Shown here: piece by piece, positions 45,088 to 56,081 of the stretch
How the letters are laid out: every line of letters begins with the position of its first letter
Numbering within the stretch: position 1 is the stretch's first letter
NCBI GenBank assembly: GCA_002869535.1
Contig: PKUK01000001.1
Span: 62,001-126,000, forward strand
Source of the DNA: Arcobacter sp.
GTDB lineage: Bacteria; Campylobacterota; Campylobacteria; Campylobacterales; Arcobacteraceae
Length of the DNA stretch: 64,000 bases
Reading direction: 5' to 3'
Translations under genes and position numbers: made by a program
Notes under the pieces: generated by a model
Told to the model about the DNA's origin: nothing
What the model saw: only the letters and a program-made list of their open reading frames with translations
Databases searched by the model: none

Positions 45088-46545
45088 TTGCAAAAGAAAA
45101 AAGTTCAAATCAGATTTCAAACTTCTTCATCTGCAATAGGAAATGTTAATCATGATTTTCGATTAAGCAAACCAAACTATCTTCGTGATGATATGTTTCA
45201 CAATAAATGGGATAATTTATATTTTAACTTTAATCCACATGAGGTTAAAGGTTGTATTAAAAAATCATATTCTGAATATAACCAGTTGTATAAACAAAAG
45301 CATGGAAGAAACTTGCAAAAAGGTAAACAAAGTGATCTGTTAATTGGAGTAATAACTTTGAGTCCGATAGTTAATAGTTGGTTAAAAAAAGGACAAGTTT
45401 CAAAAAAAGAACTAGAAAAATGTTTCAATGAATCTATACCTAAAATTCAGGAAAAGATAAATGATATTTTAGGGAACAAATTAGAACTATTTTCATACGT
45501 GATTCACTATGATGAGAAAACACCACATCTTCATTTTTCTTTTTCTAATCATACAAGTTCAGGTGAGAGTGGCTTTTATAATATAAAGTTGTCAAAGCGA
45601 TTAAACGAATTTCAAGATGTAGTAGCAGATGTTTTCAAAGAAATAGGTTTAGAGCGGGGTGATAGAAAATCTCTAACAAAACATATGTCTGTTCGACAGA
45701 TGCATCAAAAAGAACTGACACAACTTCAAAAAAAAATTAAAACTTTACAATCAAGAAAAAAGATTTTAAAAAATGAGGTTGAAGATAAAAAGAAGTTAAA
45801 AGAAGAACTTGATGAGATTGATAACATTATTCGAGAAAAAAGAAATATTATAAAAGATTTAAAATTAAAAAAAGACAATTTAGAAAATGAGCTAACGGAG
45901 ATTGATAATGAAAAACCGTTGCTACAAAAAAAAGGTACTAAAGTTTATCCAACTGATGAAATTATTGAGGAAGCAACTAAAAAGAAATTTTGTATAAAAA
46001 CACTCGATGAAAATATTATTCGAAAATATTTTGATTTTTATAATGAACAAATAAGACAATATAACGACTTTAAAGATGAAGTTAATGGACTAAACCACCC
46101 TAGAGACTTATTAAGAATTAATAAAAAACTAGAAAAAGAAAATGAAAGTATAAAACAAAAACAATCTGATATTGAAAAAAATTATGTTACCAAAGAAACT
46201 TATCATAAATTACAACGAAACTATAATGATTTAGTTGAAAAATATAAAGAGTTAGATTTAAAGGAAAAACAATCACAAAGCTTTTTAGGTCTAAATCAAC
46301 TTTTAAATGCTGATGTTCAAACTTTGAGAAATGAATTATTATTATATAAAGCAAAAAATAAATTATTAACTGAAAAGTTAGAGGTACTAAACAATATGCA
46401 GGATGAACACAAACGCATGGATAGTCTATTAACAAGATTATCTGATTATTTAAATTGTGATGATACATTATTAGATATTGAAAACAGTGTTAAACAAGTT
46501 TTAGAAATAAAAGATAATAAAACTAGTAGAAAGAGTAAACTATGA
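45088..46545 (+). CDS. MobV-type relaxase (Pre/Mob family)
   Basis: A 485-residue protein starting at TTG, seven bases after AAGGA. The relaxase domain spans residues 1-200 and has the MobV motif HxDExxPHxH at 140-149 (HYDEKTPHLH), which binds the metal. The C-terminal half is a very long coiled coil. The relaxase nicks at oriT and leads a strand into the recipient when a conjugation apparatus is supplied by another element. Confidence 0.88.
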   Translation: MQKKKVQIRFQTSSSAIGNVNHDFRLSKPNYLRDDMFHNKWDNLYFNFNPHEVKGCIKKSYSEYNQLYKQKHGRNLQKGKQSDLLIGVITLSPIVNSWLKKGQVSKKELEKCFNESIPKIQEKINDILGNKLELFSYVIHYDEKTPHLHFSFSNHTSSGESGFYNIKLSKRLNEFQDVVADVFKEIGLERGDRKSLTKHMSVRQMHQKELTQLQKKIKTLQSRKKILKNEVEDKKKLKEELDEIDNIIREKRNIIKDLKLKKDNLENELTEIDNEKPLLQKKGTKVYPTDEIIEEATKKKFCIKTLDENIIRKYFDFYNEQIRQYNDFKDEVNGLNHPRDLLRINKKLEKENESIKQKQSDIEKNYVTKETYHKLQRNYNDLVEKYKELDLKEKQSQSFLGLNQLLNADVQTLRNELLLYKAKNKLLTEKLEVLNNMQDEHKRMDSLLTRLSDYLNCDDTLLDIENSVKQVLEIKDNKTSRKSKL

Positions 46546-46625
46546 TTTTAGTAGTAAAAGAGCTATTATCAATTTTCACTAAAAAGAAAACACTAAAAAA
46601 TGATGAAGGTTTATATTTACTATAG
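46542..46625 (+). CDS. 27-residue open frame overlapping the relaxase stop
   Basis: ATG at 46542 overlaps the relaxase TGA (ATGA). The 27-residue product is partly hydrophobic, then lysine-rich (VVKELLSIFTKKKTLK). Only the overlap supports it; it may be a chance frame. Confidence 0.25.
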   Translation: MILVVKELLSIFTKKKTLKNDEGLYLL

Positions 46626-46769
46626 TAGAAGATTAGTAAGTGTAACATAAATAGAGGTGAGTTTTAGAGGAGTGAATTTATGAAACCAAAAAATATTTTT
46701 AGATAACATCAGGATATTAGACAATATCTAGTAAAATAACATACTTAAAAATAATAAGGAATTATAACA

Positions 46770-48929
46770 ATGACAAGTACACAACAACGAGCAGTATTAC
46801 AGCGCCAAATATGGCAGATAGCAAATGATGTAAGAGGCTCTGTTGATGGATGGGACTTTAAACAATATGTATTGGGTACCTTATTTTATAGATTTATTAG
46901 TGAAAACTTTACAAGCTATATTGAGGGTGGTGATGAGAGTATTGATTATGCAAACCTTCCTGATGATGTAATTACACCAGAAATTAAGGATGATGCTATT
47001 AAAACAAAAGGTTACTTTATTTATCCTAGTCAACTTTTTGTAAATATTGTAAATAATTGTGATAAAAATTCTGACTTAAATACTGATTTAAAAGATATAT
47101 TTATGAGCCTAGAAAATTCTGCTAATGGATATGACTCTGAAGACGATATAAAAGGGTTATTTACTGATTTTGATACAACAAGTAATAGACTGGGGAATAC
47201 AGTAGCTGAAAAAAATAGTAGACTTTGTTCAGTTCTAAAAGGTGTGAATAGATTAAAACATGAAGATTATGATGATAGAGAGATAGATTTATTTGGAGAT
47301 GCTTATGAATTCCTTATCTCAAATTATGCAGCTAATGCAGGTAAGTCTGGTGGGGAATTTTTTACACCTCAGAGTGTGTCAAAACTTTTATCAAAACTTG
47401 CAATGCATAGTCAAGATACAATAAATAAGATTTATGATCCTGCTGCAGGTTCTGGTTCATTATTACTTCAGGCAAAAAAACAGTTTAAGAATCATATTGT
47501 AGAAGATGGTTTTTTTGGACAAGAGATAAATCACACTACTTATAACCTTGCACGTATGAATATGTTTTTACATAACATAAACTATGATAAGTTTAATATA
47601 GCTCTTGGAAATACATTAACAAATCCATATTTTATGGATGATAAGCCTTTTGATGCTATCGTGTCTAATCCTCCATATTCTGTTAAATGGATTGGAAGTG
47701 ATGACCCAACATTAATCAATGACGATAGATATGCACCAGCTGGTGTTTTAGCACCTAAGTCTAAAGCTGATTTTGCTTTTGTATTACATTGTCTTAACTA
47801 TTTATCTCCTAAGGGAAAAGCTGCAATTGTTTGCTTCCCTGGTATTTTTCATAGAGCTGGAACAGAGCAAAAAATAAGAAAATATCTTATAGATGGAAAC
47901 TATATTGAGAGTATTATATCCCTTGCACCCAATCTATTTTTTGGAACACCCATAGCTGTAAATATTTTAGTATTGGCAAAAAATAAAAAAGACACAAAGA
48001 CACAGTTTATAGATGCAAGTGGTCTTTTTAAAAAAGAAATCAACAACAATATATTAACAGATAATGAAAACGTCAATAGTCTAGGTCATATTCAACAGAT
48101 ACTTGGAATGTTTGAATCTAAAGAAGAAATTGAATATTTAACTACAAATGTTGACATGCAATTAATATCTGAGAAAGATTATAATCTATCTGTTAGTTCA
48201 TATGTAAAAGCAAAAGATACAAATAAAAAAATAGACATAGCTAAATTAAATCTTGAAATTCAAGAAACAGTTTTAAATATAGATAGGTTAAGAAATGAAA
48301 TAAATAAGATAACTTTAAAAATAGGAAATATTGATAATAATACTGCATTAATAGAAAAACTACTTCAAGATGAGGAAGTTATATGGGAAAAATTAGGAGA
48401 TATAGCAGAATATGAACAGCCGACTAAATATCTTGTTACATCAACAAATTATAATGACAAGTTTAAAACCCCTGTTTTAACAGCTGGTAAAACTTTTATT
48501 CTTGGCTATACAGATGAAATAGATGGAATATATAAAGCGTCAGAAAATCCTGTAATTATTTTTGATGATTTTACAACAGCAAATAAATGGGTTGATTTTG
48601 ACTTTAAGGCTAAATCGTCAGCGATGAAAATGATTACATCAAAAAATGCATCAAAAGTTTCATTAAAATATGTTTACTATTGGTTAAATACCCTACCAAG
48701 TGATTTGACTGAAGGTGACCATAAACGACAATGGATTAGAAATTTCTCAAATAAGTCAATTCCTATTCCAGATATAGATATTCAAATTAAAATTGTTGAG
48801 ATTTTAGATAAATTCATGGAACTGACTGATAAATTAAGTAAAGAACTAAAAAAAGAATTGGATATAAGGAATAAACAATATAGCCATTATGGTAGTTCAC
48901 TTTTCCCTAAAAAAGATATAAAGGTATAA
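46770..48929 (+). CDS. Type I restriction enzyme, HsdM fused to a single-TRD HsdS
   Basis: A 719-residue protein. Residues 1-470 are a type I adenine methyltransferase: HsdM N-terminal helices, motif [12 protein letters not shown], catalytic motif [11 protein letters not shown], and FCGI-like [11 protein letters not shown]. After a coiled linker (about 485-525), residues about 530-719 are one HsdS target-recognition domain ([14 protein letters not shown] to [16 protein letters not shown]) and a helical dimerisation end. Two such chains would form a symmetric recognition unit. AAGGA precedes the ATG. The prrC gene follows after one base. Confidence 0.88.
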   Translation: MTSTQQRAVLQRQIWQIANDVRGSVDGWDFKQYVLGTLFYRFISENFTSYIEGGDESIDYANLPDDVITPEIKDDAIKTKGYFIYPSQLFVNIVNNCDKNSDLNTDLKDIFMSLENSANGYDSEDDIKGLFTDFDTTSNRLGNTVAEKNSRLCSVLKGVNRLKHEDYDDREIDLFGDAYEFLISNYAANAGKSGGEFFTPQSVSKLLSKLAMHSQDTINKIYDPAAGSGSLLLQAKKQFKNHIVEDGFFGQEINHTTYNLARMNMFLHNINYDKFNIALGNTLTNPYFMDDKPFDAIVSNPPYSVKWIGSDDPTLINDDRYAPAGVLAPKSKADFAFVLHCLNYLSPKGKAAIVCFPGIFHRAGTEQKIRKYLIDGNYIESIISLAPNLFFGTPIAVNILVLAKNKKDTKTQFIDASGLFKKEINNNILTDNENVNSLGHIQQILGMFESKEEIEYLTTNVDMQLISEKDYNLSVSSYVKAKDTNKKIDIAKLNLEIQETVLNIDRLRNEINKITLKIGNIDNNTALIEKLLQDEEVIWEKLGDIAEYEQPTKYLVTSTNYNDKFKTPVLTAGKTFILGYTDEIDGIYKASENPVIIFDDFTTANKWVDFDFKAKSSAMKMITSKNASKVSLKYVYYWLNTLPSDLTEGDHKRQWIRNFSNKSIPIPDIDIQIKIVEILDKFMELTDKLSKELKKELDIRNKQYSHYGSSLFPKKDIKV

Positions 48930-48930
48930 A

Positions 48931-50169
48931 ATGGGAAAGATACTAGAAGAAATTGCTCAAGACCTTAAAGACTCTCAAAAAAAAGTACAACTAATCTATG
49001 CTTTTAATGGTACTGGTAAAACACGTTTATCACGTAAATTTAGATTATTAGTTGATCCAAAAGATACAGAGGCTGAACAAGAAGAATCAGGTATGAAAGT
49101 AATGTATTACAATGCTTTTACCGAAGACCTTTTTTATTGGGACAATGATTTAGATGCAGATACCAATCGAAAGCTGATAATACGCCCTAACAATTTTACA
49201 AAATTGGCATTGAAATTTTTGAAAGACCAAGGGTTAGATAATAATATCGTAACCAATTTTCAGCATTTTACCAGCGATTCTATAACACCTTTTTTTAATG
49301 AAGAGTATACTGCTCAAGATAAAAATGGAGAAGATATTGTTATTAAGGCATATTCAGAGGTAACATTTTCAATAACAAGTGGTGATGACCAAGGTTTGCC
49401 AAATATTAAAGTTTCTAAAGCAGAAGAAAGTAATTTTATATGGTGTGTATATTATAGTTTACTAGAAGAGGTAATTGAGACATTAAATGAAACGGATATA
49501 ACTAATCGTTCAACAGATATATTTAATCAGTTAGAATATGTATTCATAGATGATCCAGTAAGTTCATTAGATGACAATCATCTCATAGAGTTAGCAGTTA
49601 ATATTTCAAAATTGGTTAAAAACAGTAGGTCAAATCTTAAATTTATAATAACAACGCACAATCCATTATTTTATAATGTAATATCAAATGAACTTAATAA
49701 TGGTATACGTAACGAACATTATGTCGAAGGTGAAACTAATGAAGGAATAGAAAAGTGGATTTATAAAGAAGATAAATCTATAAAGTACCGTTTTAATAAA
49801 CACAGCGATGGTAAATTTAGTTTAACCATACTTGGTAGGAAAACTCCTTTTTCATATCATCTGGAACTTCTTTCAGAGATCAAGAAAGCTATTAGTGATA
49901 ATCAAATAAAAAAGTATCATATTAGCTTTATGAGAAATATTTTAGAAAAAACTGCTACTTTTTTAGGGTATCCTAAATGGGAAAAATTACTACCTGAAAA
50001 TGACCCTTTTGCTAACCGTATTTTAAATCTTTCTAGTCATTCTGCACATGCTGGTGAAGAGATTAGTGAAGTTCAAGAGAACGATAAAGAGAAGTTGATT
50101 GAATTAATTGAATTTTTAAAAACTGAATATAAATTTTTAGATCAAAGTGAATCAAATGACACAGCATAA
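48931..50169 (+). CDS. prrC: PrrC-type anticodon nuclease
   Basis: A 412-residue protein closely following PrrC, the tRNA-Lys anticodon nuclease of the Escherichia coli prr locus. The ABC-like ATPase part has Walker A NGTGKT (26-31), signature-like [10 protein letters not shown] (162-171), Walker [14 protein letters not shown] (203-215) and the H-loop TTHNP. The nuclease triad of PrrC (Arg, Glu, His) is present as R335 and E339 in RNILE and H370 in SSHSA. As in prr, it lies between the specificity and hsdR genes, where the restriction enzyme holds it inactive until phage disables restriction. Its end overlaps hsdR. Confidence 0.9.
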   Translation: MGKILEEIAQDLKDSQKKVQLIYAFNGTGKTRLSRKFRLLVDPKDTEAEQEESGMKVMYYNAFTEDLFYWDNDLDADTNRKLIIRPNNFTKLALKFLKDQGLDNNIVTNFQHFTSDSITPFFNEEYTAQDKNGEDIVIKAYSEVTFSITSGDDQGLPNIKVSKAEESNFIWCVYYSLLEEVIETLNETDITNRSTDIFNQLEYVFIDDPVSSLDDNHLIELAVNISKLVKNSRSNLKFIITTHNPLFYNVISNELNNGIRNEHYVEGETNEGIEKWIYKEDKSIKYRFNKHSDGKFSLTILGRKTPFSYHLELLSEIKKAISDNQIKKYHISFMRNILEKTATFLGYPKWEKLLPENDPFANRILNLSSHSAHAGEEISEVQENDKEKLIELIEFLKTEYKFLDQSESNDTA

Positions 50170-53100
50170 AATAATAGCAGAATCAAACAACTTTATCGTT
50201 TTAGATAAATATACTAAAATAGATCAAGAGGGTAGCTCTTATCAAAATGAAGCTGACTTAGAAAATGAATTAATAAGTGATTTATCGAACCAAGGTTATG
50301 CTTTCTTACCTGAACTAAATAGTCCTGATAAAATGTTAGTAAACGTAAGAGAACAGCTACAAGAACTTAATAAAATGGAATTCTCTAATAATGAATGGAA
50401 TCGTTTTGTAGAGGAATATTTAGATAACCCAAGTGATAATAGTATAGATAAAACTCGTAAAATACATGATGATTATATTTATGATTTTGTATTTGATGAT
50501 GGGCGTATTAAAAATATATATTTACTAGATAAGTCAAGCATAGCAAGAAATAAAGTCCAAGTAATAAAACAATTTGCTCAAAAAGGAACTCAAGCAAATA
50601 GATATGATGTAACTATTTTAGTAAATGGTTTGCCTTTAGTTCAAATAGAACTTAAAAAAAGAGGAGTTGCCATAAGAGAAGCTTTCAATCAAGTACATAG
50701 ATACTCAAAAGAGAGTTTTAATAGTGATAATTCACTTTTTAAATATTTACAAATTTTTGTTATTTCAAATGGTACAGATAGTAGGTATTTTGCAAATACG
50801 ACTAAAAGAGATAAAAATAGTTTTGATTTTACTATGAATTGGGCAAAAAAAGACAATAAACTCATTAAAGATTTAAAAGATTTTACTGCAACTTTTTTAC
50901 AAAAAAAGACTTTACTTGATATGCTTATCAATTATTGTGTATTTGATGTAAGTGATACACTACTTATAATGAGACCTTATCAAATTGCAGCAAGTGAGAG
51001 AATAATATGGAAAATTAAAGGTGCTTATGAAGCTAAAAAATGGAGTTCTTTAGAGGGGTTTGGTTATATCTGGCATACTACAGGGAGTGGAAAAACTCTT
51101 ACAAGCTTTAAATCTGCAAGATTAGCAACACAGCTTGACTTTATAGAGAAAGTATTTTTTGTAGTAGATATAAAAGATCTTGATTATCAAACAATGAAAG
51201 AGTACCAAAGGTTTTCACCTGATAGTGTAAACGGAAGTGAGAATACAGCAGGATTAAAAAGAAATATAGATAAAGAAGATAATAAAATAATTGTAACAAC
51301 CATTCAAAAACTTAACAATCTTATAAAGAGTGAAAGTGATTTGGAGATTTATAATAAACAAGTTGTGTTTATCTTTGATGAAGCCCATAGAAGTCAATTT
51401 GGGGAAGCTCAAAAGAACTTAAAGAAGAAATTTAAAAAGTTTTATCAATTTGGATTTACAGGAACACCTATTATTGCAGGGAAAAATGCTTTAGGAAGTG
51501 AAAGCACTGCAAGTGTATTTGGAAGAGAATTACATTCTTATGTAATTACTGATGCTATACGAGATGAAAAAGTTTTAAAGTTTAAAGTAGATTATAATGA
51601 TGTAAGACCACAGTTTAAAACTCTTGAAAATGAACAAGATGAACAAAAACTAAATAGTTTTGAAACTAAGCAATCATTTTTACATCCTGTAAGAATAAAT
51701 GAAATAACTCAGTATATTTTAAATAATTTTAACTCAAAAACACATCGACTACAAGTAGGTGCAAATGGTTTTAATGCTATGTTTGCAGTAAGTAGTAAAG
51801 CAGCTGCAATGTTATATTATGAAGCTTTTAAAAACTTACAAAAGAAAAGTGAAAGACCTTTAAAAATCGCTACTATATTTTCATATTCTGCAAATGAAGA
51901 GCAAAATGCTATTGGAGAAATTGAAGATGAGAACTTTGAACCATCTGCAATGGATGCAAGTGCAAAAGAATTTTTAAGTATGGCTATTCATGACTATAAT
52001 ATAATGTTTGGAACAACTTATGGAGTTGAAAGTAAAGAGTTTCAAAATTACTATAAAGACCTTGCTAAAAGAGTAAAGGGTAAAGATAACAATGGAATTG
52101 CACTTAAAAAAGAAGAAAAGGTTGACTTACTAATTGTTGTAGGAATGTTTTTAACAGGTTTTGATGCACCTACATTAAATACATTATTTGTAGATAAAAA
52201 TCTTAGGTATCATGGATTGATGCAAGCATATTCAAGAACAAATAGAATATATGATGCTACAAAAACCTTTGGTAATATAGTAACTTTTAGAAACTTAGAA
52301 GATGCAACAGTTGAAGCGATTACTCTTTTTGGTGATAACAATACTAAAAATGTTGTTTTAGAGAAAAGCTATGATGAATATATGGATGGGTTCACCGATC
52401 CAACATCGGGAGAAGCAAGACGTGGGTATTTGGATATTACTAAAGAATTAGAACAGAAATTTCCTAATCCTGATGAAATAGAAAGAGAAAAAGATAAAAA
52501 AGAGTTTGCTAAACTTTTTGGTGAGTACCTAAGAGCTGAGAGTGTACTACAAAACTATGATGAGTTTTCTGCATTAAAAGCATTACAAGATTTAGATGTA
52601 GATGATAATCAAGCAGTTGAAGAGTTTAAATCTAAACACTATTTAGATGATGAAAAATTTGAAAATCTGAAAAATGAGAAAATACCATCAGAGCGTTTAA
52701 TTCAAGACTATAAATCAACTTACAATGATATACGAGAGTGGATAAGAACTCAAAAAGCTTCTAATGAAAAAGAAAGTTCTAATATTGATTGGAACGATAT
52801 TGTATTTGAAGTTGATTTATTAAAATCTCAAGAGATAAATCTTGATTATATTTTGGAATTACTACATTACCATAATAAAAAGATTAAAAATAAAACAGCA
52901 TTACTTGAAGAAGCAAAAAGAATGCTTCGTGCAAGTGTAGATAATCGAGCTAAAGAGAGTCTAATAGTAGATTTTATTAACCAAGCTAATTTAGATGAAA
53001 TAGGTGATAGAGCTAATTTTATTGATAATTTTTATAAGTTTGCACAAGCTAAACAACAAAAAGAAGCTGATGAATTAATAGTTGAAGAAAACTTAAATGA

Positions 53101-53290
53101 AGAAGCAACAAAGAGATATATTATGACATCACTTAAGCGTGAATATGCAAGTGAGAATGGAACAGAGTTAAATTCAATATTACCTAAAATGAGTCCGTTA
53201 AATCCTCAATATTTAACTAAAAAACAAAGTGTATTTCAAAAAATAGCTTTATTTGTTGAGAAGTTTAAAGGAGTGGGTGGACAATTATAA
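50156..53290 (+). CDS. hsdR: Type I restriction enzyme, HsdR subunit
   Basis: A 1044-residue restriction/translocase subunit starting at ATG 50156 within prrC. The N-terminal PD-(D/E)xK nuclease shows as [18 protein letters not shown]. Motor motifs follow: Walker [17 protein letters not shown] box [11 protein letters not shown], and FTGTPI. C-terminal helical segments contact the methylase. It moves DNA past the bound complex and cuts when two complexes collide. The end has a stop at 53288-53290; the next gene converges. Confidence 0.94.
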   Translation: MTQHKIIAESNNFIVLDKYTKIDQEGSSYQNEADLENELISDLSNQGYAFLPELNSPDKMLVNVREQLQELNKMEFSNNEWNRFVEEYLDNPSDNSIDKTRKIHDDYIYDFVFDDGRIKNIYLLDKSSIARNKVQVIKQFAQKGTQANRYDVTILVNGLPLVQIELKKRGVAIREAFNQVHRYSKESFNSDNSLFKYLQIFVISNGTDSRYFANTTKRDKNSFDFTMNWAKKDNKLIKDLKDFTATFLQKKTLLDMLINYCVFDVSDTLLIMRPYQIAASERIIWKIKGAYEAKKWSSLEGFGYIWHTTGSGKTLTSFKSARLATQLDFIEKVFFVVDIKDLDYQTMKEYQRFSPDSVNGSENTAGLKRNIDKEDNKIIVTTIQKLNNLIKSESDLEIYNKQVVFIFDEAHRSQFGEAQKNLKKKFKKFYQFGFTGTPIIAGKNALGSESTASVFGRELHSYVITDAIRDEKVLKFKVDYNDVRPQFKTLENEQDEQKLNSFETKQSFLHPVRINEITQYILNNFNSKTHRLQVGANGFNAMFAVSSKAAAMLYYEAFKNLQKKSERPLKIATIFSYSANEEQNAIGEIEDENFEPSAMDASAKEFLSMAIHDYNIMFGTTYGVESKEFQNYYKDLAKRVKGKDNNGIALKKEEKVDLLIVVGMFLTGFDAPTLNTLFVDKNLRYHGLMQAYSRTNRIYDATKTFGNIVTFRNLEDATVEAITLFGDNNTKNVVLEKSYDEYMDGFTDPTSGEARRGYLDITKELEQKFPNPDEIEREKDKKEFAKLFGEYLRAESVLQNYDEFSALKALQDLDVDDNQAVEEFKSKHYLDDEKFENLKNEKIPSERLIQDYKSTYNDIREWIRTQKASNEKESSNIDWNDIVFEVDLLKSQEINLDYILELLHYHNKKIKNKTALLEEAKRMLRASVDNRAKESLIVDFINQANLDEIGDRANFIDNFYKFAQAKQQKEADELIVEENLNEEATKRYIMTSLKREYASENGTELNSILPKMSPLNPQYLTKKQSVFQKIALFVEKFKGVGGQL

Positions 53291-53311
53291 TTTAATTTTA
53301 TAATAAAAAAT

Positions 53312-53902
53312 TTACTGATAATAAATAACAACCTTAGAATTTTGAATGTATTCTGAGGTTGTTTCCCAAATAATCTCACAGTTATCACCAACAATATCAT
53401 GTATCTTTTCCATAGGCTCATTTATTGAGAATATTGATAATTTAGGCTTAAGAATAAAATGTATGAAAATTGACTTTGTATTTTTTAGTTCATTGATATT
53501 TATTCTATTAATTGTACAAATGATTTTATTTATAGATTTAGTTCTATTAAATATATTATTGAAATCTATTTCAACATCACTTTTCTGATTCGTTAAATAT
53601 GTGTAGTCAGTATCAATTTTAAATAGAGATATTAAATTGGTAAATACTTCTTTAGTATAAATTATATGTTCTATACTATTATCAATTTCTTTTTTATATT
53701 TCATATTTTTCTGCTTTGATTGTTTATCTTCTTGATAGAAACATTCAGTACATTTATAATCAAAACTATCTTTTAATACAACAGCTTTAATTTTACATTT
53801 AGGGCATGACCAGTTCATATATTTTGACTTTGATGCTTTTGTATAGATATCTTGAATTGTTCTTTCAAGGTTCATATTGTATTTATAGTCGTTATCGTAC
53901 AT
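53312..53902 (-). CDS. Zinc-ribbon protein with an FtsZ C-terminal-like domain
   Basis: A 196-residue protein; the start at 53902 is set by AAGGA eight bases ahead, although the frame extends into the integrase gene. C33/C36 (CPKC) and C51/C54 (CTEC) make a zinc ribbon. The last 55 residues (LSIFSINEPMEKIHDIVG, then CEIIWETT, then KVVIYYQ) line up by eye with the FtsZ C-terminal subdomain, LTLFEVNEA, then ANIIWG, then VTVIATG. The GTP-binding domain is missing. No named family is known to me. It is cotranscribed with the integrase, ten bases downstream of it. Confidence 0.6.
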   Translation of the reverse strand: MYDNDYKYNMNLERTIQDIYTKASKSKYMNWSCPKCKIKAVVLKDSFDYKCTECFYQEDKQSKQKNMKYKKEIDNSIEHIIYTKEVFTNLISLFKIDTDYTYLTNQKSDVEIDFNNIFNRTKSINKIICTINRININELKNTKSIFIHFILKPKLSIFSINEPMEKIHDIVGDNCEIIWETTSEYIQNSKVVIYYQ

Positions 53903-53912
53903 ATTTATATCC

Positions 53913-55094
53913 TTAAATAATTCTATCCAAAGCTTTAACTGCTCTAGAAGCTTGTTCTTTAGATTTAGTAACATACCTTTGTTCAGTGACAAGTATTGAA
54001 CTGTGACCTAGCATTCTACTTACATCTGCAACAGCTACTTCATTTTGAAGAAGGGTAGTGGCTAACATATGTCTTATATCATGTAATCTAAGTCTTGGTT
54101 TTCCAAGTGTATTTAAGAGTCTTTGGAAATGCCATCTTGGAGTTTCTTTTGTATAGTTAAAAATTTTAATATCAAGAATATCATTTAATTCAATATGATT
54201 TAGTGTTGCTTGTTCTTTGATTGCATTTAATAATGTATCATCTAATTCAAATACTAACTCTTTTTTACCTTTTGCTCTACCTGCAGGAATTTTAAATGTT
54301 TTTGCAGATAGATTTAAATCTGAATATTTTAAATTTAATACTTCTGAAATTCTTCGACCAGTAAGTAGAAATAAAAAAATATTTCTTATTTCAGGAAATT
54401 GATAATATTCATTTCCATCTACATTTACTAAACTATAATGTCTCATTGCTTTTATTATAGTTCTTGTATCATCTAATGCAAGGGTATAATCAATTTTATT
54501 ATCAACTTCAGGTATTTCTAGTAAAGACCAGTCTAAATTTAGTGGTTTTAAAAATGTTTTTAAATTTAGTGCTAAAAGTTTTACTGTTGCCGGTTGTCTT
54601 TTACCTATTAGTTTATTTACTTGCTTTTGCACATCATAAACAGTAATTGAATTATAAGGCTTATTATGAAGTTCTTTTGAATGAGTTAATAGATTTGTCG
54701 AATAATTTTGAATTGATGATTCTCGTAGAGATATGCTCTTTTGTTTTATGTATAATTTTGCTTGTTCTAAAAATGTATTTGATTCAATATTGTTTTCAGT
54801 ATATTTTTCTCTAAGTGTACCTTTTGTTGCAAGTTTTTTCTTTAATGATTCTCTTGATGCAGATACTAAGTCAATTGATTTCTTAAACCCTATGTCTTTT
54901 GTATTGAAATAAAATACTTTTTTACTTGCTTTACCATTGATTTTAAGTCTTAGTTGAAGTTTATAATTACCATTAATATATTTATTTGCTTCAATAACTG
55001 ATGTTATATCTTTTACAGCATCATTAGTGTCAACTGCAAGTGAAATACCAGTACAATTTGAGTTACTTAGTTTTACTCTAATATATTTTTCCAA
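53913..55094 (-). CDS. int: Tyrosine recombinase (integrase) of the element
   Basis: A phage-type integrase of about 393 residues if started at TTG 55094, seven bases after AAAGG; the frame is open to GTG 55130, which lies within short repeats. The N-terminal arm-binding and core-binding domains precede a catalytic domain with GRRISEVLNL (first Arg), HDIRHMLA (His-x-x-Arg), LGHSS (His) and the nucleophile tyrosine in EQRYV. It sits beside the right att repeat and should catalyse integration and excision at the TIGR02757 gene end. Confidence 0.93.
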   Translation of the reverse strand: MEKYIRVKLSNSNCTGISLAVDTNDAVKDITSVIEANKYINGNYKLQLRLKINGKASKKVFYFNTKDIGFKKSIDLVSASRESLKKKLATKGTLREKYTENNIESNTFLEQAKLYIKQKSISLRESSIQNYSTNLLTHSKELHNKPYNSITVYDVQKQVNKLIGKRQPATVKLLALNLKTFLKPLNLDWSLLEIPEVDNKIDYTLALDDTRTIIKAMRHYSLVNVDGNEYYQFPEIRNIFLFLLTGRRISEVLNLKYSDLNLSAKTFKIPAGRAKGKKELVFELDDTLLNAIKEQATLNHIELNDILDIKIFNYTKETPRWHFQRLLNTLGKPRLRLHDIRHMLATTLLQNEVAVADVSRMLGHSSILVTEQRYVTKSKEQASRAVKALDRII

Positions 55095-55133
55095 AGGTAC
55101 ACCTTTTAATAAGTACACTTTAAAGTACACTTT
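55093..55133. repeat. Arm-type direct repeats beside the integrase gene
   Basis: AAGTACACTT occurs at 55111-55120 and 55123-55132, with the variant AAGGTACACC at 55094. The same word occurs once inside the left end at 41190-41199. Short direct repeats near each att core are typical arm-type integrase binding sites. Confidence 0.45.
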
Positions 55134-55247
55134 TTTATATATAAATATATCAAAGTATATGAAAAATATTTTTAAATAATCCTTTAAATAGACAATCTTA
55201 CGGTGTATATATCAAAATATATAAAGAGGTATATCCTTATCCAATAT

Positions 55248-55266
55248 TATATAGAATTGGTCAAGA
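55248..55266. other. attR: right 19-bp core repeat and displaced gene end
   Basis: Identical to the left copy. In frame, the sequence reads LYRIGQEKLMESNK then stop at 55287-55289, which looks like the original C-terminus of the TIGR02757 protein displaced by the insertion. Confidence 0.85.
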
Positions 55267-55301
55267 GAAATTAATGGAATCTAATAAGTAATAACTGAAA
55301 T

Positions 55302-55991
55302 TTATTGTATATCAGGGGTATTTATCTTTAGAGTATAACCTACACCTTTTATAGTTTGAATATCTAGCTCTGGTACTTTTTTTCTTAGTCTAAAAAGTAA
55401 TTGTCTTCTATTTTCATCATATGTTGTATTCTCATGCCATAATGTTAAATCTATATATTCATTGGATATTACACTGTTTTTATTTTGTATTAGTATATAT
55501 AAAAATTGTTCTTCTTTTTTTGTTAGAGTTATCTCTTTATTATTTTTCAATAAAACTTTATTTTGCACATCATAAACATATTCATTATCAAGTTTAATTG
55601 ATTCAATTTTATTATTAAGTCCAAAACGAAGAGAAGCTAGTTTTACTTCTCTAAGAAGGTGAGCATCCAAATATGGTTTTACTATATAACCTGTGAAATT
55701 GACGCTAGCAGCATCGGAGAGTGTTGTATCATCGTGGTATGATGTTAAAAATATAACTGGAACATTGAAGTTTTTTTGAATAAGTTTTGCTGTTTCAATA
55801 CCATTTAGTTCACCTTTGATATTGATATCTGCGATGATAATATCAACATGCTCTTTAAACATTGCCTCTAAAGCATTTTCACTTCTACTTGCAATAGCAA
55901 CTACATGGTATCCTGCCCATTCTAATGTTCTTTTCATCTTTTGTGCAGTTAAAGTTGTATCTTCTATGATTAATATGTTGATTTTTTTCAT
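55302..55991 (-). CDS. Response regulator with winged-helix output
   Basis: A 229-residue regulator. The receiver has IIEDTTLTAQKMK, phosphoacceptor D55 in IIIADINIKG and the lysine in YIVKPYLD. The C-terminal winged helix (ITLTKKEEQFLYILIQ, ENRRQLLFRLRKK, TIKGVGYTL) should bind DNA. It is divergent from a histidine kinase gene 90 bases away and flanks the adhesin secretion genes, so it may control them. Confidence 0.88.
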   Translation of the reverse strand: MKKINILIIEDTTLTAQKMKRTLEWAGYHVVAIASRSENALEAMFKEHVDIIIADINIKGELNGIETAKLIQKNFNVPVIFLTSYHDDTTLSDAASVNFTGYIVKPYLDAHLLREVKLASLRFGLNNKIESIKLDNEYVYDVQNKVLLKNNKEITLTKKEEQFLYILIQNKNSVISNEYIDLTLWHENTTYDENRRQLLFRLRKKVPELDIQTIKGVGYTLKINTPDIQ

Positions 55992-56081
55992 GTAAGTATT
56001 TTATCACTTCTGCGTTATATTTATCGTTATATTGTAAAAACATTACTTTTTTTATGTTAGAATTTTGAAAAAAAGAGTCTT

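Larger units (their letters stand above)
41119..55266. mobile_element. Integrative mobilizable element of about 14.1 kb
   Basis: The segment is bounded by identical 19-bp repeats and holds a tyrosine integrase beside the right end, an excisionase-like protein, a MobV-type relaxase and a replisome-organizer-like protein. It has no visible conjugation coupling or mating-pair genes, so it would be mobilized in trans. Cargo is a type I restriction system with an anticodon nuclease, a HicA toxin and unknown genes. Insertion at the 3' end of a protein-coding gene preserves the host reading frame. Confidence 0.85.

Noticed and set aside
55201-55301. A tRNA gene as the integration target
   Set aside because: No cloverleaf is visible; the repeat belongs to the end of a protein gene.
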